Shown: in pieces, positions 7,570 through 19,000 of the stretch | Numbering within the stretch: position 1 is the first letter of the stretch | Layout of the letters: every line of letters begins with the position of its first letter | Assembly: GCA_964385465.1 (NCBI GenBank) | Contig: CAYLPJ010000069.1 | Location: 1 to 26,934, forward strand | Direction of reading: 5' to 3' | DNA: 26,934 nucleotides | DNA from: CAYLPJ01 sp964385465 | Lineage (GTDB): Bacteria > Planctomycetota > Phycisphaerae > SM23-33 | Program-made: the position numbers and the translations under genes | The notes under the pieces: model-generated | What the model saw: the letters and a program-made list of their open reading frames with translations, nothing else | Database searches by the model: none | Told to the model about the DNA's origin: nothing

Positions 7570-7716
7570 GTCGTCCCAAAGTGGACTTCCGGGAAATCTG
7601 TCTGAACTCGCTCGTTTAGCTGTTGGGATATCGCAGGAATGCGTAGGGGCGAAACGCGCCGCCAGCGCAGCCCCGGCAGTGACATTTCAAACCGACACCG
7701 ACGGAGACAATCCAGC

Positions 7717-9972
7717 ATGAATGCCGATCAGGAACGGACGCGGTTGTCCGGGCAGCGGTCCGGCGCCAGCGATGCCTTGCCCCTCGGGGCGAGACTGGGA
7801 GCCCTGGCGACTCTGATTCTCGCGGTTGCGGCATCTTCTGCCGTCGGGGCCGAGCCAGCCCGGACCGGGAAGGTCAAGGTCTACAAGCCGCTGCCCGCCA
7901 AGGCCATGACAGCCGAGAAGCCCCCCGCCGACAAGCCCGCGCCGGAACTCAAGGCGGCCGGGGCCTCCAAGGCCAAGCCGGCACCGAAGATGAAGGCCAA
8001 GCCCGCGCCGAAGAAGGCCGAGCCGAAAAAGGCCGAGCCCAAGAAGGCTGCCTTGAAAGAGAAGAAGGCGCCGCCGAAGAAGGCCGCCCCGGCCAAGGGG
8101 GACAAGACGAAGGTCCCCGCCCCGCCCAAGCCGGGCCCGGACAAGCCGGAAGCGCCGGATGACGGTCCGAGCTACCAGATCAGCCGCTTCGAGCTGTCCT
8201 ATGGGCAGGAGCACCCCGACCACCCGTCGCTGGAGCCGATGCTCCAGATGCCGATCGTGCTGGGCAAGACCGACGAGGGCTACGTCGCACCCCGCGAGTC
8301 GGTGGTCACCGAGACGATCACCCTCGGCCAGTTCGGCAACGGCAGGCCGGCGACCTTCTTCGCCAGCGCCATCCGGCGGATCAACGAGCAGCTCGTGGCC
8401 GCGTTCAACCGCCGCGGGCTGGTGGGCATCTTCGTCGCCCCGCACAAGGACGACATCGACGTCAAGACCGGCAAGGACCTGCGAAAGGGCGACACGACGC
8501 TGGAGCTGGTCATCTGGTCGGCGGAGGTCTCGCGCGTCCGCACCCTCGCCGCCGGACAGCGCGTGCCAGAGGATGAGCGCATCAACCATCCCGCCCACTC
8601 GCGGATCCTGGACCACTCGCCCCTGGAGTCCGGCGACCTGCTGAACAAGCGGAAGCTGGACCGGTACACCTACTGGCTGAACCGGCACCCCGGGCGGCGC
8701 GCGGACGCGGCCGTCACGTCTGGGACCAAGCCCGGCGACGTCGCGGTGGACTACCTGATCTCGGAGAACAAGCCCTGGCTGGTGTACGCCCAGAGCTCCA
8801 ACACGGGCACGCAGTCGACCGACCAGTGGCGACACCGCTTCGGGTTCATTCACAACCAGTTGACCGGCAACGACGACATTTTCAGCATCGACTACACGGC
8901 CCCGTGCTTCGACGAGCCGGCGGCGCAGTCGGCGACGGCGTCGTACGAGGCCCCGTTCTTCAACCTGGACCGGCTTCGCTGGCGGGTCTACGGCTCGTGG
9001 GCGCGGTACCGAGCGGAGATCGACACGTTCGCCAGCGCGTTCGGGGACAACTGGAACGGCTGGGAGTGGCGGCTCGGCGGCGAGATGGCGTGGAATTTCT
9101 TCCAGGACAAGGAACTGTTCCTGGATCTCGTCGGCGGTGCGTACTGGTGGAAGCTGCACGTCGAGCACATGGAGACGCTCTCGGAGGGCGACGCGGCGCT
9201 GTTCATCCCCTACGTCGGCGCCCGCGTCGAGCGCCTGACCGACGTGGCCAACACGGTCGGCAGCGTGATGCTCGAGTTCAACTGTCAGAGCATCGGCGGC
9301 AGCGACTATGAGGACCTCGCCCGCCTCGGGCGGTCTCCCGTGGACGCCGACTGGGTGCTGTGGAAGTGGGACTTCCTCCAGTCGTTCTACCTCGAGCCTC
9401 TGCTGAACCCCGAGGGCTGGAGGGACGTTTCGACTCCCGAGAGCTCCACGCTGGCCCACGAGGTGGCGTTCATGTTCCGCGGGCAGTGGGCGATGAGCGG
9501 CTACCGCATGATCCCCCAGGCCCAGCGCGTGGTCGGGGGGTTCTTCTCGGTCCGCGGCTATCGCGAGTCATCGGTCGCCGGCGACACGGCCCTGATCGGC
9601 ACGGCCGAGTACAGGCTCCACGTGCCTCGGCTGCTGGAGATCCAGGACGACCCGACCAAGACGCCGCTTCCGCTGGTGGGCACGCCGTTCCGGTGGACGC
9701 CCCAGACGGTGTTCGGCCGGCCGGACTGGGACCTGATCTTCCGCGCCTTTTTCGACGTGGGCAGGACGATGCAGACCGACCGGATGCTCGCGCTCAACGA
9801 GGAGAACCACACTCTCATGAGCACGGGCATCGGGTTCGAGCTTCAGTTCACCAAGCACTTCAACGTTCGGCTCGACTGGGGATTCCCCCTCCGCGACCTG
9901 GAGACCTCCACGGTCCGGATCAAGTCCTGCGAGGATCATCGGCTGCATTTCGTGGCGACGGTGCTGTACTAG
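7717..9972 (+). CDS. TpsB-type outer-membrane transporter (ShlB/FhaC/HecB family)
   Basis: 751 aa. It should sit in the outer membrane and export the giant exoprotein encoded next to it (type Vb, two-partner secretion). A signal peptide with a long N-region ends in LAVAASSAVGA (about residue 47). Residues about 48-148 form a Lys/Pro/Ala-rich linker made of KPAPKK and AEPKK repeats. Two POTRA-like domains follow: one starting at ISRFELSY (near 154) with LVAAFNRRGLVGIFV, the other with LNRHPGRRADAAV (near 321), followed by PW and SNTGTQSTDQWRHRFG, typical of POTRA2. The barrel carries the family signatures VRGY (612-615, GFFSVRGYRESSVAGD) and FDVG (679-682) and ends in an aromatic residue (VATVLY), as barrel proteins do. 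The ATG at 7717 is preceded by GGAGA; an ATG at 7639 would add 26 aa before the signal and is less likely. Confidence 0.9.
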   Translation: MNADQERTRLSGQRSGASDALPLGARLGALATLILAVAASSAVGAEPARTGKVKVYKPLPAKAMTAEKPPADKPAPELKAAGASKAKPAPKMKAKPAPKKAEPKKAEPKKAALKEKKAPPKKAAPAKGDKTKVPAPPKPGPDKPEAPDDGPSYQISRFELSYGQEHPDHPSLEPMLQMPIVLGKTDEGYVAPRESVVTETITLGQFGNGRPATFFASAIRRINEQLVAAFNRRGLVGIFVAPHKDDIDVKTGKDLRKGDTTLELVIWSAEVSRVRTLAAGQRVPEDERINHPAHSRILDHSPLESGDLLNKRKLDRYTYWLNRHPGRRADAAVTSGTKPGDVAVDYLISENKPWLVYAQSSNTGTQSTDQWRHRFGFIHNQLTGNDDIFSIDYTAPCFDEPAAQSATASYEAPFFNLDRLRWRVYGSWARYRAEIDTFASAFGDNWNGWEWRLGGEMAWNFFQDKELFLDLVGGAYWWKLHVEHMETLSEGDAALFIPYVGARVERLTDVANTVGSVMLEFNCQSIGGSDYEDLARLGRSPVDADWVLWKWDFLQSFYLEPLLNPEGWRDVSTPESSTLAHEVAFMFRGQWAMSGYRMIPQAQRVVGGFFSVRGYRESSVAGDTALIGTAEYRLHVPRLLEIQDDPTKTPLPLVGTPFRWTPQTVFGRPDWDLIFRAFFDVGRTMQTDRMLALNEENHTLMSTGIGFELQFTKHFNVRLDWGFPLRDLETSTVRIKSCEDHRLHFVATVLY

Positions 9973-10080
9973 CACGCCGCCCGACGACGGCCGGCTGTTG
10001 ACGCGACGTTGTCATCCGCACAAGTGAATGTGTAGACGAGAAACACACTGTCCATGCGACATGTGATGGGAGCACTGGTC

Positions 10081-13000
10081 ATGAGGACGAGGACCGCGGC
10101 AAACCTGCGAACGGTGGGTACTTTCACTTTGCGTGTCGGCCTGGGAAGCCTGCTGCTGGCCATCCTGTTCGGCTCGTGGGCAATGGCCGGGCCGCAGGGC
10201 GAGACCGTCGTCAACGGCAACGTGCAGTTCCACCGTGACGGCGCGACGACGACCATCCAAGCCAGCAACGGGGCGATCATCAACTACACGTCGTTCGATA
10301 TCCATACGAACGAAACCGTGCAGTTCGTCCAGCCCAGCGCCACCAGCCGGGTGCTCAACCGCATCCAGTCCGTCGCGCCGACCAACATCGACGGGACACT
10401 GCGCGCCAACGGCATCGTCTACATCGTCAACCCCTCCGGCGTCATCTTCGGCCAGGGGGCCGTGCTCGACGTCGCCGGCATCTACGCCGCCGCCGCCAGC
10501 ATCTCCAACCAGGACTTCATCAACGGCCTCAACCACTTCACCGACGCCGCCGGGAACGTCGAGAACTACGGCACGATCACCGGCAGCGCCGTGAACCTCA
10601 TCGGCAAGCACGTCGCCAACCACGGCTCCATCATCGCCCCGGCCGGCATGGTCACCATGGCCGCCGGAGAGGATATCCTCCTCGGCGAGTTCGGCGGGCA
10701 CGTGATGGTCAAGGTTGAGGGCTCCGGCGAGGCCGCCGAGGGCGCCCAGGCGCCGGCCGAGACACCGGGCGTCGAGAACACGGGCAGCATCGAGGCCCCC
10801 GGCGGCAAGGTCCTCCTGGGTGCCGGCGACGTCTATTCCATCGCCGCCCGCCACTCCGGCAGGATCCAGGCCAAGGACGTGACCATCGAGGGCGCCGCAG
10901 GCAAGACGCAGGTCAGCGGCTCGATCGACACCTCCGGCGCGACCGGCGGAGACGTCAAGGTCCTCGGCGAGAAGGTCGAGCTGACCGGCGCGGACATCGA
11001 CGCCTCCGGCGAGGCCGGCGGCGGGAAGATCCTCGTCGGCGGAGACTACCAGGGCAGGAACCCCGACGTCCGCAACGCCGCACGCACATACGTGGACGCC
11101 GAGACCGCCCTCCGCGCCGACGCCACCGCGGCCGGCGACGGCGGGACCATCGTCGTCTGGGCCGACGACCTGACCGTCTTCGGCGGCTCGGCCAGCGTCC
11201 GAGGCGCCGGCGGCGGCGACGGCGGGCTCATCGAGACCTCCGGCAAGAACATGCTGTTCGTGACCGGTTCGGCCACCATCGACCTGGCCGCCCCCGGCGG
11301 CTCGGCCGGCGAGTGGCTGCTGGACCCGGCCAACGTGACCCTTTCCGACGCGGCCACGGCGAACATGGCCGGCGACCCAGACTGGGCTCCGACAGACAGC
11401 TCGGCGACCGGCAACGTGCAGATCTCCGCCATCGAGACCGTGCTCAACGGCGCCGGCGGCGGGACCGTGACGGTCACCACGACCAACGACGGCGCTTCCG
11501 GCGGCGAGGTCGGGACGCTTACGGTCTCCGACCCGATCGACGTCGATCTCAGCGATGCCGGGGCGACCACCTCGACGCTCACGCTGACGGCCGACGACCT
11601 GATCGATATCAGCAACACGGTCACGCTGACGACGACCGATGACCCCGGCGACACGTTCAACCTGAACCTCAACGCCACCGCCGGCGTGGACATCAACGCC
11701 GCGATCAGCAACACCTCCGGCAGCGGCCTGATCAACCTGGGCACCACGGGCACGACGTTCGACAACACCGGCGGGGCCATCACCACCACCGGCGGGACCG
11801 TCAGCATCCTCAACAGCGGCGCGATCACGATCGGCGCCGCCGTGGCGACCGCCGGCGCGGACATCGCGATCACCGGCTCGACGGTGGATGTCAACAACAC
11901 GCTGAACGCCGGCGCGGGCACGGTGCGGATCAACGCCACGAGCACCGTCGGCCAGACGGCTGCCATCACCGCCGCGGCGTTGGGCATCGTCGCCGACGAC
12001 GCGATCACGCTGACCAACACCGGCAATGCGGTGGGCACCTTCGCGGCCGACACAGCCTCCGGCGGCGCGGGCGCGGTCAGCTACACCGATTCCGACAGCC
12101 TGATCGTCGGAGCCGTGGCCGACTCCGGCGGCGTGCTGGGCGCGGCGCTGAACGGCATCGACTCCGGTGGGACGACCGCCATCACCCTCGACGGTGCCGG
12201 CGCGACGCTCCAGATCGCCACCGGCAACCCGGTGACCTCCACGAGCGGCACGGCGACGTTGACGGCCGACAAGATGGACATCGACGCGGCGATCACTGCG
12301 ACGGGGCAGGTCGTGGTGCTCAAGCCGAACACCGCCGCGGACGCGATCGACCTGGGCTCGGCGACCGACGCCCAGGCCAACACGCTGGAACTGAGCGACA
12401 CGGAGCTCGACAACGTCACGGCGACGACGCTGCGGATCGGCGCCACCGACGCCGGGGCGATCAGCGTGACGGCGGCCCTCACGCCGGGCAGCATCAGCAA
12501 CCTTTCGCTGCTCAGCGACGAGGGCGTGGATGACGGCGGAGATGCCGGGACGATCGTCCTGGCCGGCGGGCTGCGGATCGACGTGGACACCGCCGTGGAC
12601 CTCGACCAGGCCAACGACATCGACACGCTGGCTGTGGCCACCAGCGGCACCGGGGCCGTGGGCTTCACCGACAGCGACGGGTTCGCCGTCGGCTCGGTGG
12701 ACACCACGCTCGGGATCGTCACCGGCGACGGGGCCGTCACGCTGACGCCCGGCGGGCAGCTCGATGTGGACCAGGCGATCAACACCTCCGCCGCGGCCGG
12801 CCATGACATCGTCGTCACCGGCGACAACGCCGTCGTGATCAGCGGGGTGAACCTCACCACGGACACCGGCGCGATCAACCTGAACAGCAGCGCCGTGACG
12901 CTGGACACCGGCGCCGTGCAGATCAGCACGGGCGCCGGGGCGGGGAACATCACGATCGACGGGACCATCCAGTCGGCGACCAACCAGGACCTGACGATCA

Positions 13001-16000
13001 ACGCCGGCGCGGGTGGCGGCGGCGGAGACGTCTCGCTGGGCGCGGTCGGCCTCAGCGGCTCCAACGAGATCGGCAACCTCGCCGTGACGGGCGGCTCGAC
13101 GACCATCACGCTCAACGGCGACGTCTACACCACCGGCACGCAGGACTACAACAGCGCGGTGGTCATCGCCACCGACGTGACGCTCGACGCCGCGGACGCG
13201 GCCATCACGTTCGACGGGGCGGTGAGCGGCACCAGCGCCGACAGCCTGATCGTGGATGCCGGGACCTCGACGGTGACCTTCAGCGGCGCGGTGGGCGCCG
13301 GCGGGCAGATCGCCGGCCTGACCGTTACCGGCGACGCGGGGATCAGCGTCGCCTCCGACATTACGACCACCGGCGCGCAGGACTACAACGACGCGGTGAC
13401 GATCACGGACAATGTGACCTTCGACGCCGACAACGCGAACATCACGTTCGACCTGGCCGTCGGCGGCACGAGCGCCGACAACCTGACGGTGGACGCCGGC
13501 ACCGAGACGATCACCTTCAGCGGCGCCGTCGGCGGCGGCAGCCAGATCAACAACATCGACCTGACGGCGGGGACGCTGACGCAGGATGGCGTGCTGACGG
13601 CCCAGGGCACCTTCGCGGCCGTGGTGACCAACTCGCTGACCATCGACGAGAACATCACCTCCGGGGGCACGACGGACATCACCGTCACCGGCGACGGCGC
13701 GACGCTGGAGATCACCACGGGCGACACGGTGAGCTCGACGAGCGGGACCGCGACGCTGACGGCCGACAGGATGGACCTTGCCGGCGCGGTCGACGCGACC
13801 GGGCAGGTCGTGGTGCTCAAGGCCAACGCCGCCGGGGACGCGATCGACGTGGGCTCGGCGACCGACGCCGCGGCGGACACGCTGGAACTGAGCGACACGG
13901 AGCTGGACAGCATCACGGCGACGACGCTGCGGATCGGCGCGACCGACGCCGGGGCGATCAGCGTGACGGCGGCCCTGACGCCGGGCAGCATCAGCAACCT
14001 TTCGCTGCTCAGCGACGAGGGCGTCGGGGACGCCGGGGACACCGGGAGCATCGTCCTGGCCGGCGGGCTGCGGATCGACGTGGACTCCGTGGTGGACCTC
14101 AGCGTGGCCACCAACGACGTGGACACCCTCGCCGTCGCCATTGCCGACCCGGCCAGCGGGCTGACCTTCAACGACGCCGACGGGCTGACCGTCGGCACGG
14201 TGGACGGCACGACGGGGGTGAACGTCACCGGCGCAACCCTCATCGCGCTCGGCGGCGACGACGCCGTGCTGACGATCGCCGGCGGGGCGACAGTGACCAC
14301 GACGGCCGGGGGACTGACCCTCCAGGCCGACGAGATGGACCTCAGCGGCACGGCGGTGGCTGCCGGCCAGAGCGTGACGCTTCGGCCCAACGAGGCCGAC
14401 GCCATCGAACTGGGCACGGCCACGGGCACCGGGGAGGTGCTGGAGCTGACCGACGCCGAACTGGACAACGTCACCGCCTCGACCTTGGTCGTGGGCTCCG
14501 ATACGTCCGGGGCGATCACGGTCATCGATGCCGTGACGCCGGACAACATCACCACGCTGCTGCTCCAGAGCGAGGAGGGCGTCGGCGACAACGGCGACGC
14601 CGGCAGCATCGTGGTGACCAACCTGGCCATCGACGTCGACACGGCCGTGGACCTCAGCTCGGCGACGAACAACGTCGACGTCCTGGCCGCGACGGTTGCC
14701 GACGCCGGCGAGGCGTTCACCTACGCCGACGCCGACACGCTCGAGGTCGGCAGCGTGGGGACACTCGACGGCGTGACCACCAACGAGGGCGACATCACCA
14801 TCAGCAGCGCCAACACGATGACGCTGTCGCAGTTGATCGACGCCGGCGGGACCACCGCGGACGTCTACCTGGACACCACGACCGATGGCGACATCCTGGA
14901 CGGTACGGCGACGCCGACGGACCTGAACGTCCGCGCCGACGTGCTGGACGCCGGGACGACCGCCGGGGTCGCCAACGGCGATTTCGGCGCCAGCGGCAAC
15001 CGGATCGAGACGGAGGTCAACACGCTGGCCCTCGACGACATTGCCGGCGACACCTTCATGTCGTCCGCCACGCCGATCGAGGTCGCCCCGGATCCGGTCA
15101 GCGGCGAGGTGGACGGCGATTACGCGGTCACCGGCACGGCGACGATCACCATCACCGACCCGGCCGGGACGCCGGGCATCGTGCTGACCGACGGGACGTC
15201 CCTGACCAGCGTCGACGGCGACATCATCCTGAATGCCGCCGGCGAAGCGGTCACGATGAACAACACCACGATCCAGACCGACGGCGGGAACGTCGATTTC
15301 GACGTCGCCAGCTTCTCGATGACCAACGGGTCGATCGAGTCCGGCGCGTCCGGCGGGGACGGCCAGGTCCAGATCACCACCGCCACCGGCGACATCTCGC
15401 TGACCGGCGGGACGATCACCGAGAGCGGCACGGGCGCGATCGTGCTGGACTCGGCGGGCAACGTCACCGACGGCGACGCCACGGCGAGGCTGATCGGCTC
15501 GGACCTGACGATCGACGCCGGCACGGGCATCGGCACCAGCGCGGCCAATCCGCTGAACATGCAGGTGACGAACCTGGCGGTCCGCAACGACACGTCCGGC
15601 GAGATCTACATCAGCAACACCGGCGCGCTGGTCATCGGCGGCAACGGCCTGCTGGTGGGCGGCAACGGCGTGACGGACACCGACGGCACGGACGGCTTCA
15701 TCCAGGCTTCCAGCCCGCTGACGATCAGCGCCGACGCGACGCACAACGGCACGTTCACGTACACGGCAAGCGACGACAACGGCTCGGCCGGCGACGCGAT
15801 CACGATCAACAACAACGCCACGATCACGCTGGACGCCGCGGGCGACTCGACGCTGACCTTCCAGGCCGGCGACGACTTCGAGATGACCAACGGCACGGTG
15901 CAGACCCAGGGCGGCGGGACGCACACCGTCGCGATCTGGGCCGACCACGAGGCCGACGGCGCCGACGGCGACCGAGGCGGCGTCAACCAGGCCGCCGGGA

Positions 16001-19000
16001 CCATCACCACCAACGTCCTCGCCGTCAGCAGCTATGAGGACGTCAACCTCACCCAGGCGACGAACGACGCCGACACGGTCGCTGCCGTGGTCAACAACAA
16101 CGGCGCCGACTTCAACTTCCAGGACGCCGACGGGGTGGAGATCGGCTCGGGCACCATCCCGACCCTCGGCGGGGCGACCGACGGCATCACCACCGCGAGC
16201 GGCACGGTGCGGATCGGCGCGGGCGGCACGGTGACGCAGACCGCCGCCGGCACGGTGACGGGCCTGGCCCTCGGCATCGCGGCCAGCGACACCATCACGC
16301 TGGACCAGGCCAATGACGTCGACACCCTCGCCGCCCAGGTCACCACGGCCACGTCCGGCCTGCGGTTCGACGACGCCGATGATCTGACCGTCGGCTCCGT
16401 CGCCGACAGCGCCAGCCCGGTGTTCGGCGCGGACCTCGACGGCGTGACCACCAACGACGGCGACTTCTGCCTCCAGGTCGGCGGCGCCCTGTCGGTCAAC
16501 CAGGCCGTGGGCGTCGGCACGGGAATCGTGCGGATCAACGCCGGGGGCACGGTGGACCAGCTCGCGGCCATCACCGGCGGGAGCCTGGCCGTCGTCGCCT
16601 CCGACGCGATCACGCTGGCCAACGTCGGCAACGACGTGAACAACTTCGCCGCCGACACCGAGACCGGGGGCGTCGGGGCCGTGAGCTTCGCCGACGCCGA
16701 CGGCTTCGCCGTGGCCACCGTGGCCGACTCCGCCGGGGCATGCCTCGGCGGGGACATCGACGGCATCCAGTCCGCCGATGCCGTCACGCTGGTGGCCGTC
16801 ACAGGCGGGCTGGTCGTCAACGACACCGCCGACGCCGCGGACATCGACGCCGCCGGGGCTCTGAACGTCACGCTCAGCGGCGACGACACCATCTTCCAGA
16901 TCACCGCGGGCGCGGCGGTGGACGTCGCCGCCGGCGGCGCGACCGTCTCGGCCGACAAGATGGACCTCGACGGCACGCTGACCGCGACGGGCCAGACCGT
17001 CGCCCTGATGAGCACCCAAGCGGGCGACGCCATCGACCTCGGCTCGGCCACGGACGCCGTGGCCGACACGCTGGAGCTGGCCGAGGCCGAACTGGACAAC
17101 ATCACAGCCGACACGCTGCGCATCGGCGACACCGACGCCGGGGCGATCAGTCTGACGGCTGCCATCGGGCCGGACAGCGTCACCACGCTGTCGCTGCTGA
17201 GCGACGAGGGCGTCGGGGACGCCGGCGACACCGGCTCGATCGCCGTGACCAACCTCCGCCTCGACGTGGACACGGCCGTGGACCTCAGCGTGGCCACCAA
17301 CGACGTGGACACGCTGGCCCTCGCGGTCGCCGACGCGGCCGAAGGCGCCTACGTCCGCGACGCAGACGACCTCACGGTGGACACCGTGGACACGACCGTC
17401 GGCGTGACCACCAACGCCGGGGACCTGTGCCTGCGAACCGGCGGTGCGCTGGCCATCGACCAAGCCGTGGACGTCGGCGCCGGAACCGTGCGGCTGAACT
17501 CCGGGGACACCATCACCCAGACGGCCACCATCACGGGCGCCTCGCTGGGCCTGGTCTCGGTCAATGCCGTGACGCTGGATCAGGCCAATGACGTGGACAC
17601 CCTCAGCGCCGAGGTCGCGACGGCCGGGCAGGGCATGCGGTTCGACGACGTCGACGACGTCACCATCGGCGCCGTGGCCGACAGCGCCGTCGCCTGCCTC
17701 GACCAGGACCTCACGGGCGTGACGGTCAACGACGCGGATGTATGCTTCCAGGTCGGCGACGCCTTCGTCGTCGGCCAGGCCGTCAACGCCGGCGCGGGCA
17801 CCGTGCGGATCAACGCCGGCGACGTGGTCGGCCAGACCGCCGAGATCGTCGCCGACACGCTCGGCGTTCTCGCCGGCGGGGCGATCACGCTGACCAACGC
17901 CAACAACGACGTGAACACCTTCGCCGCGGATACCGAGACCGGCGGCATCGGCGGGGTGAGCTTCACCGACGCCGACGGCTTCACCGTGGGCAACGTCGCC
18001 GATTCCGCCGGCGTATGCTTCGGGGCCGATCTCGCCGGCATCCAGTCCGCCGGCACGGTGGACCTGACCTCGACCGTCGGCGGCATCACCGTCGCCAACA
18101 CCGCCGACGCCGACGACATCGACGCCGGTGCGGCCACCACCGTCACCCTCAACGGCGATGAGGATACCTTCCAGGTCGCCGCGGGTGCGGATGTGGACGT
18201 CGCCGCCGGCGGGGCCACCGTCGAGGCCGACAAGATCGACATCGCCGGCACGCTGACCGCCACCGGCCAGACCGTTGCGCTGATGCCCTCCGAGGCCGGC
18301 GAGGCGATCGACGTCGGGTCCGGAACCGACGCCGCGGCCGACACGCTGGAGATCAGCGACACCGAGTTGGACGCCATCGACGCGACCACCGTTCGCATCG
18401 GCGATACCGACGCCGGGGCCATCAGCATCACCGCTGCCCTGACGCCCGCGACGGCCACCACGCTGGCACTGCTCAGCGACGAGGGCGTCAGCGACGGCGG
18501 GGTCGGCACGATCGCGGTCAACGACCTCCGCGTGGACGTGGACACGGCCGTGGACCTCAGCCTCGGCCATACCGTCTCGAACCTGGCGATGAACGTTGCC
18601 GACGCGACGGAGAACGCGCGGTTCACCTCGACCGGGGCGCTGACGGTGAACACGGTGGACGGCACGGTGGGCGTGACGGTCAACGGCGGCGACCTCAACC
18701 TCGAAAGCGCCGCCACGCTGGACTTCCAGCAGGCCGCAGACGCCGGGACCGGCACGATCCGCCTGGAGACCGCCGGGGCGATCACGCAGGCCGCGGCCGG
18801 CACGATCACCGCCGGGGCGCTGGGCATCGAGTCCGGCGGGGCCGTGACGCTCACGCAGGACAACGACGCCGACAACCTCGCCGCCACCGTCGGCGGGGGC
18901 AACGGCTTCGCCTACCAGGACGTCGACGACGTGACCGTTACGACCGTGGCGGCCGGGCAGAGCTTCGCTGCGGATGTGGACGGCATCACCACGGTCGGCG

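Larger units (their letters stand above)
7412..7716. other. divergent intergenic region between mutY and tpsB
   Basis: About 300 bp without a credible gene. Less GC-rich than its flanks. It holds a candidate minus-strand promoter for mutY, a candidate plus-strand promoter for tpsB and a perfect short palindrome over the latter. Confidence 0.6.

Noticed and set aside
9999..10050. Possible separate promoter for tpsA (TTGACG or TTGTCA boxes)
   Set aside because: No matching -10 box at proper spacing; tpsA is more simply transcribed with tpsB.
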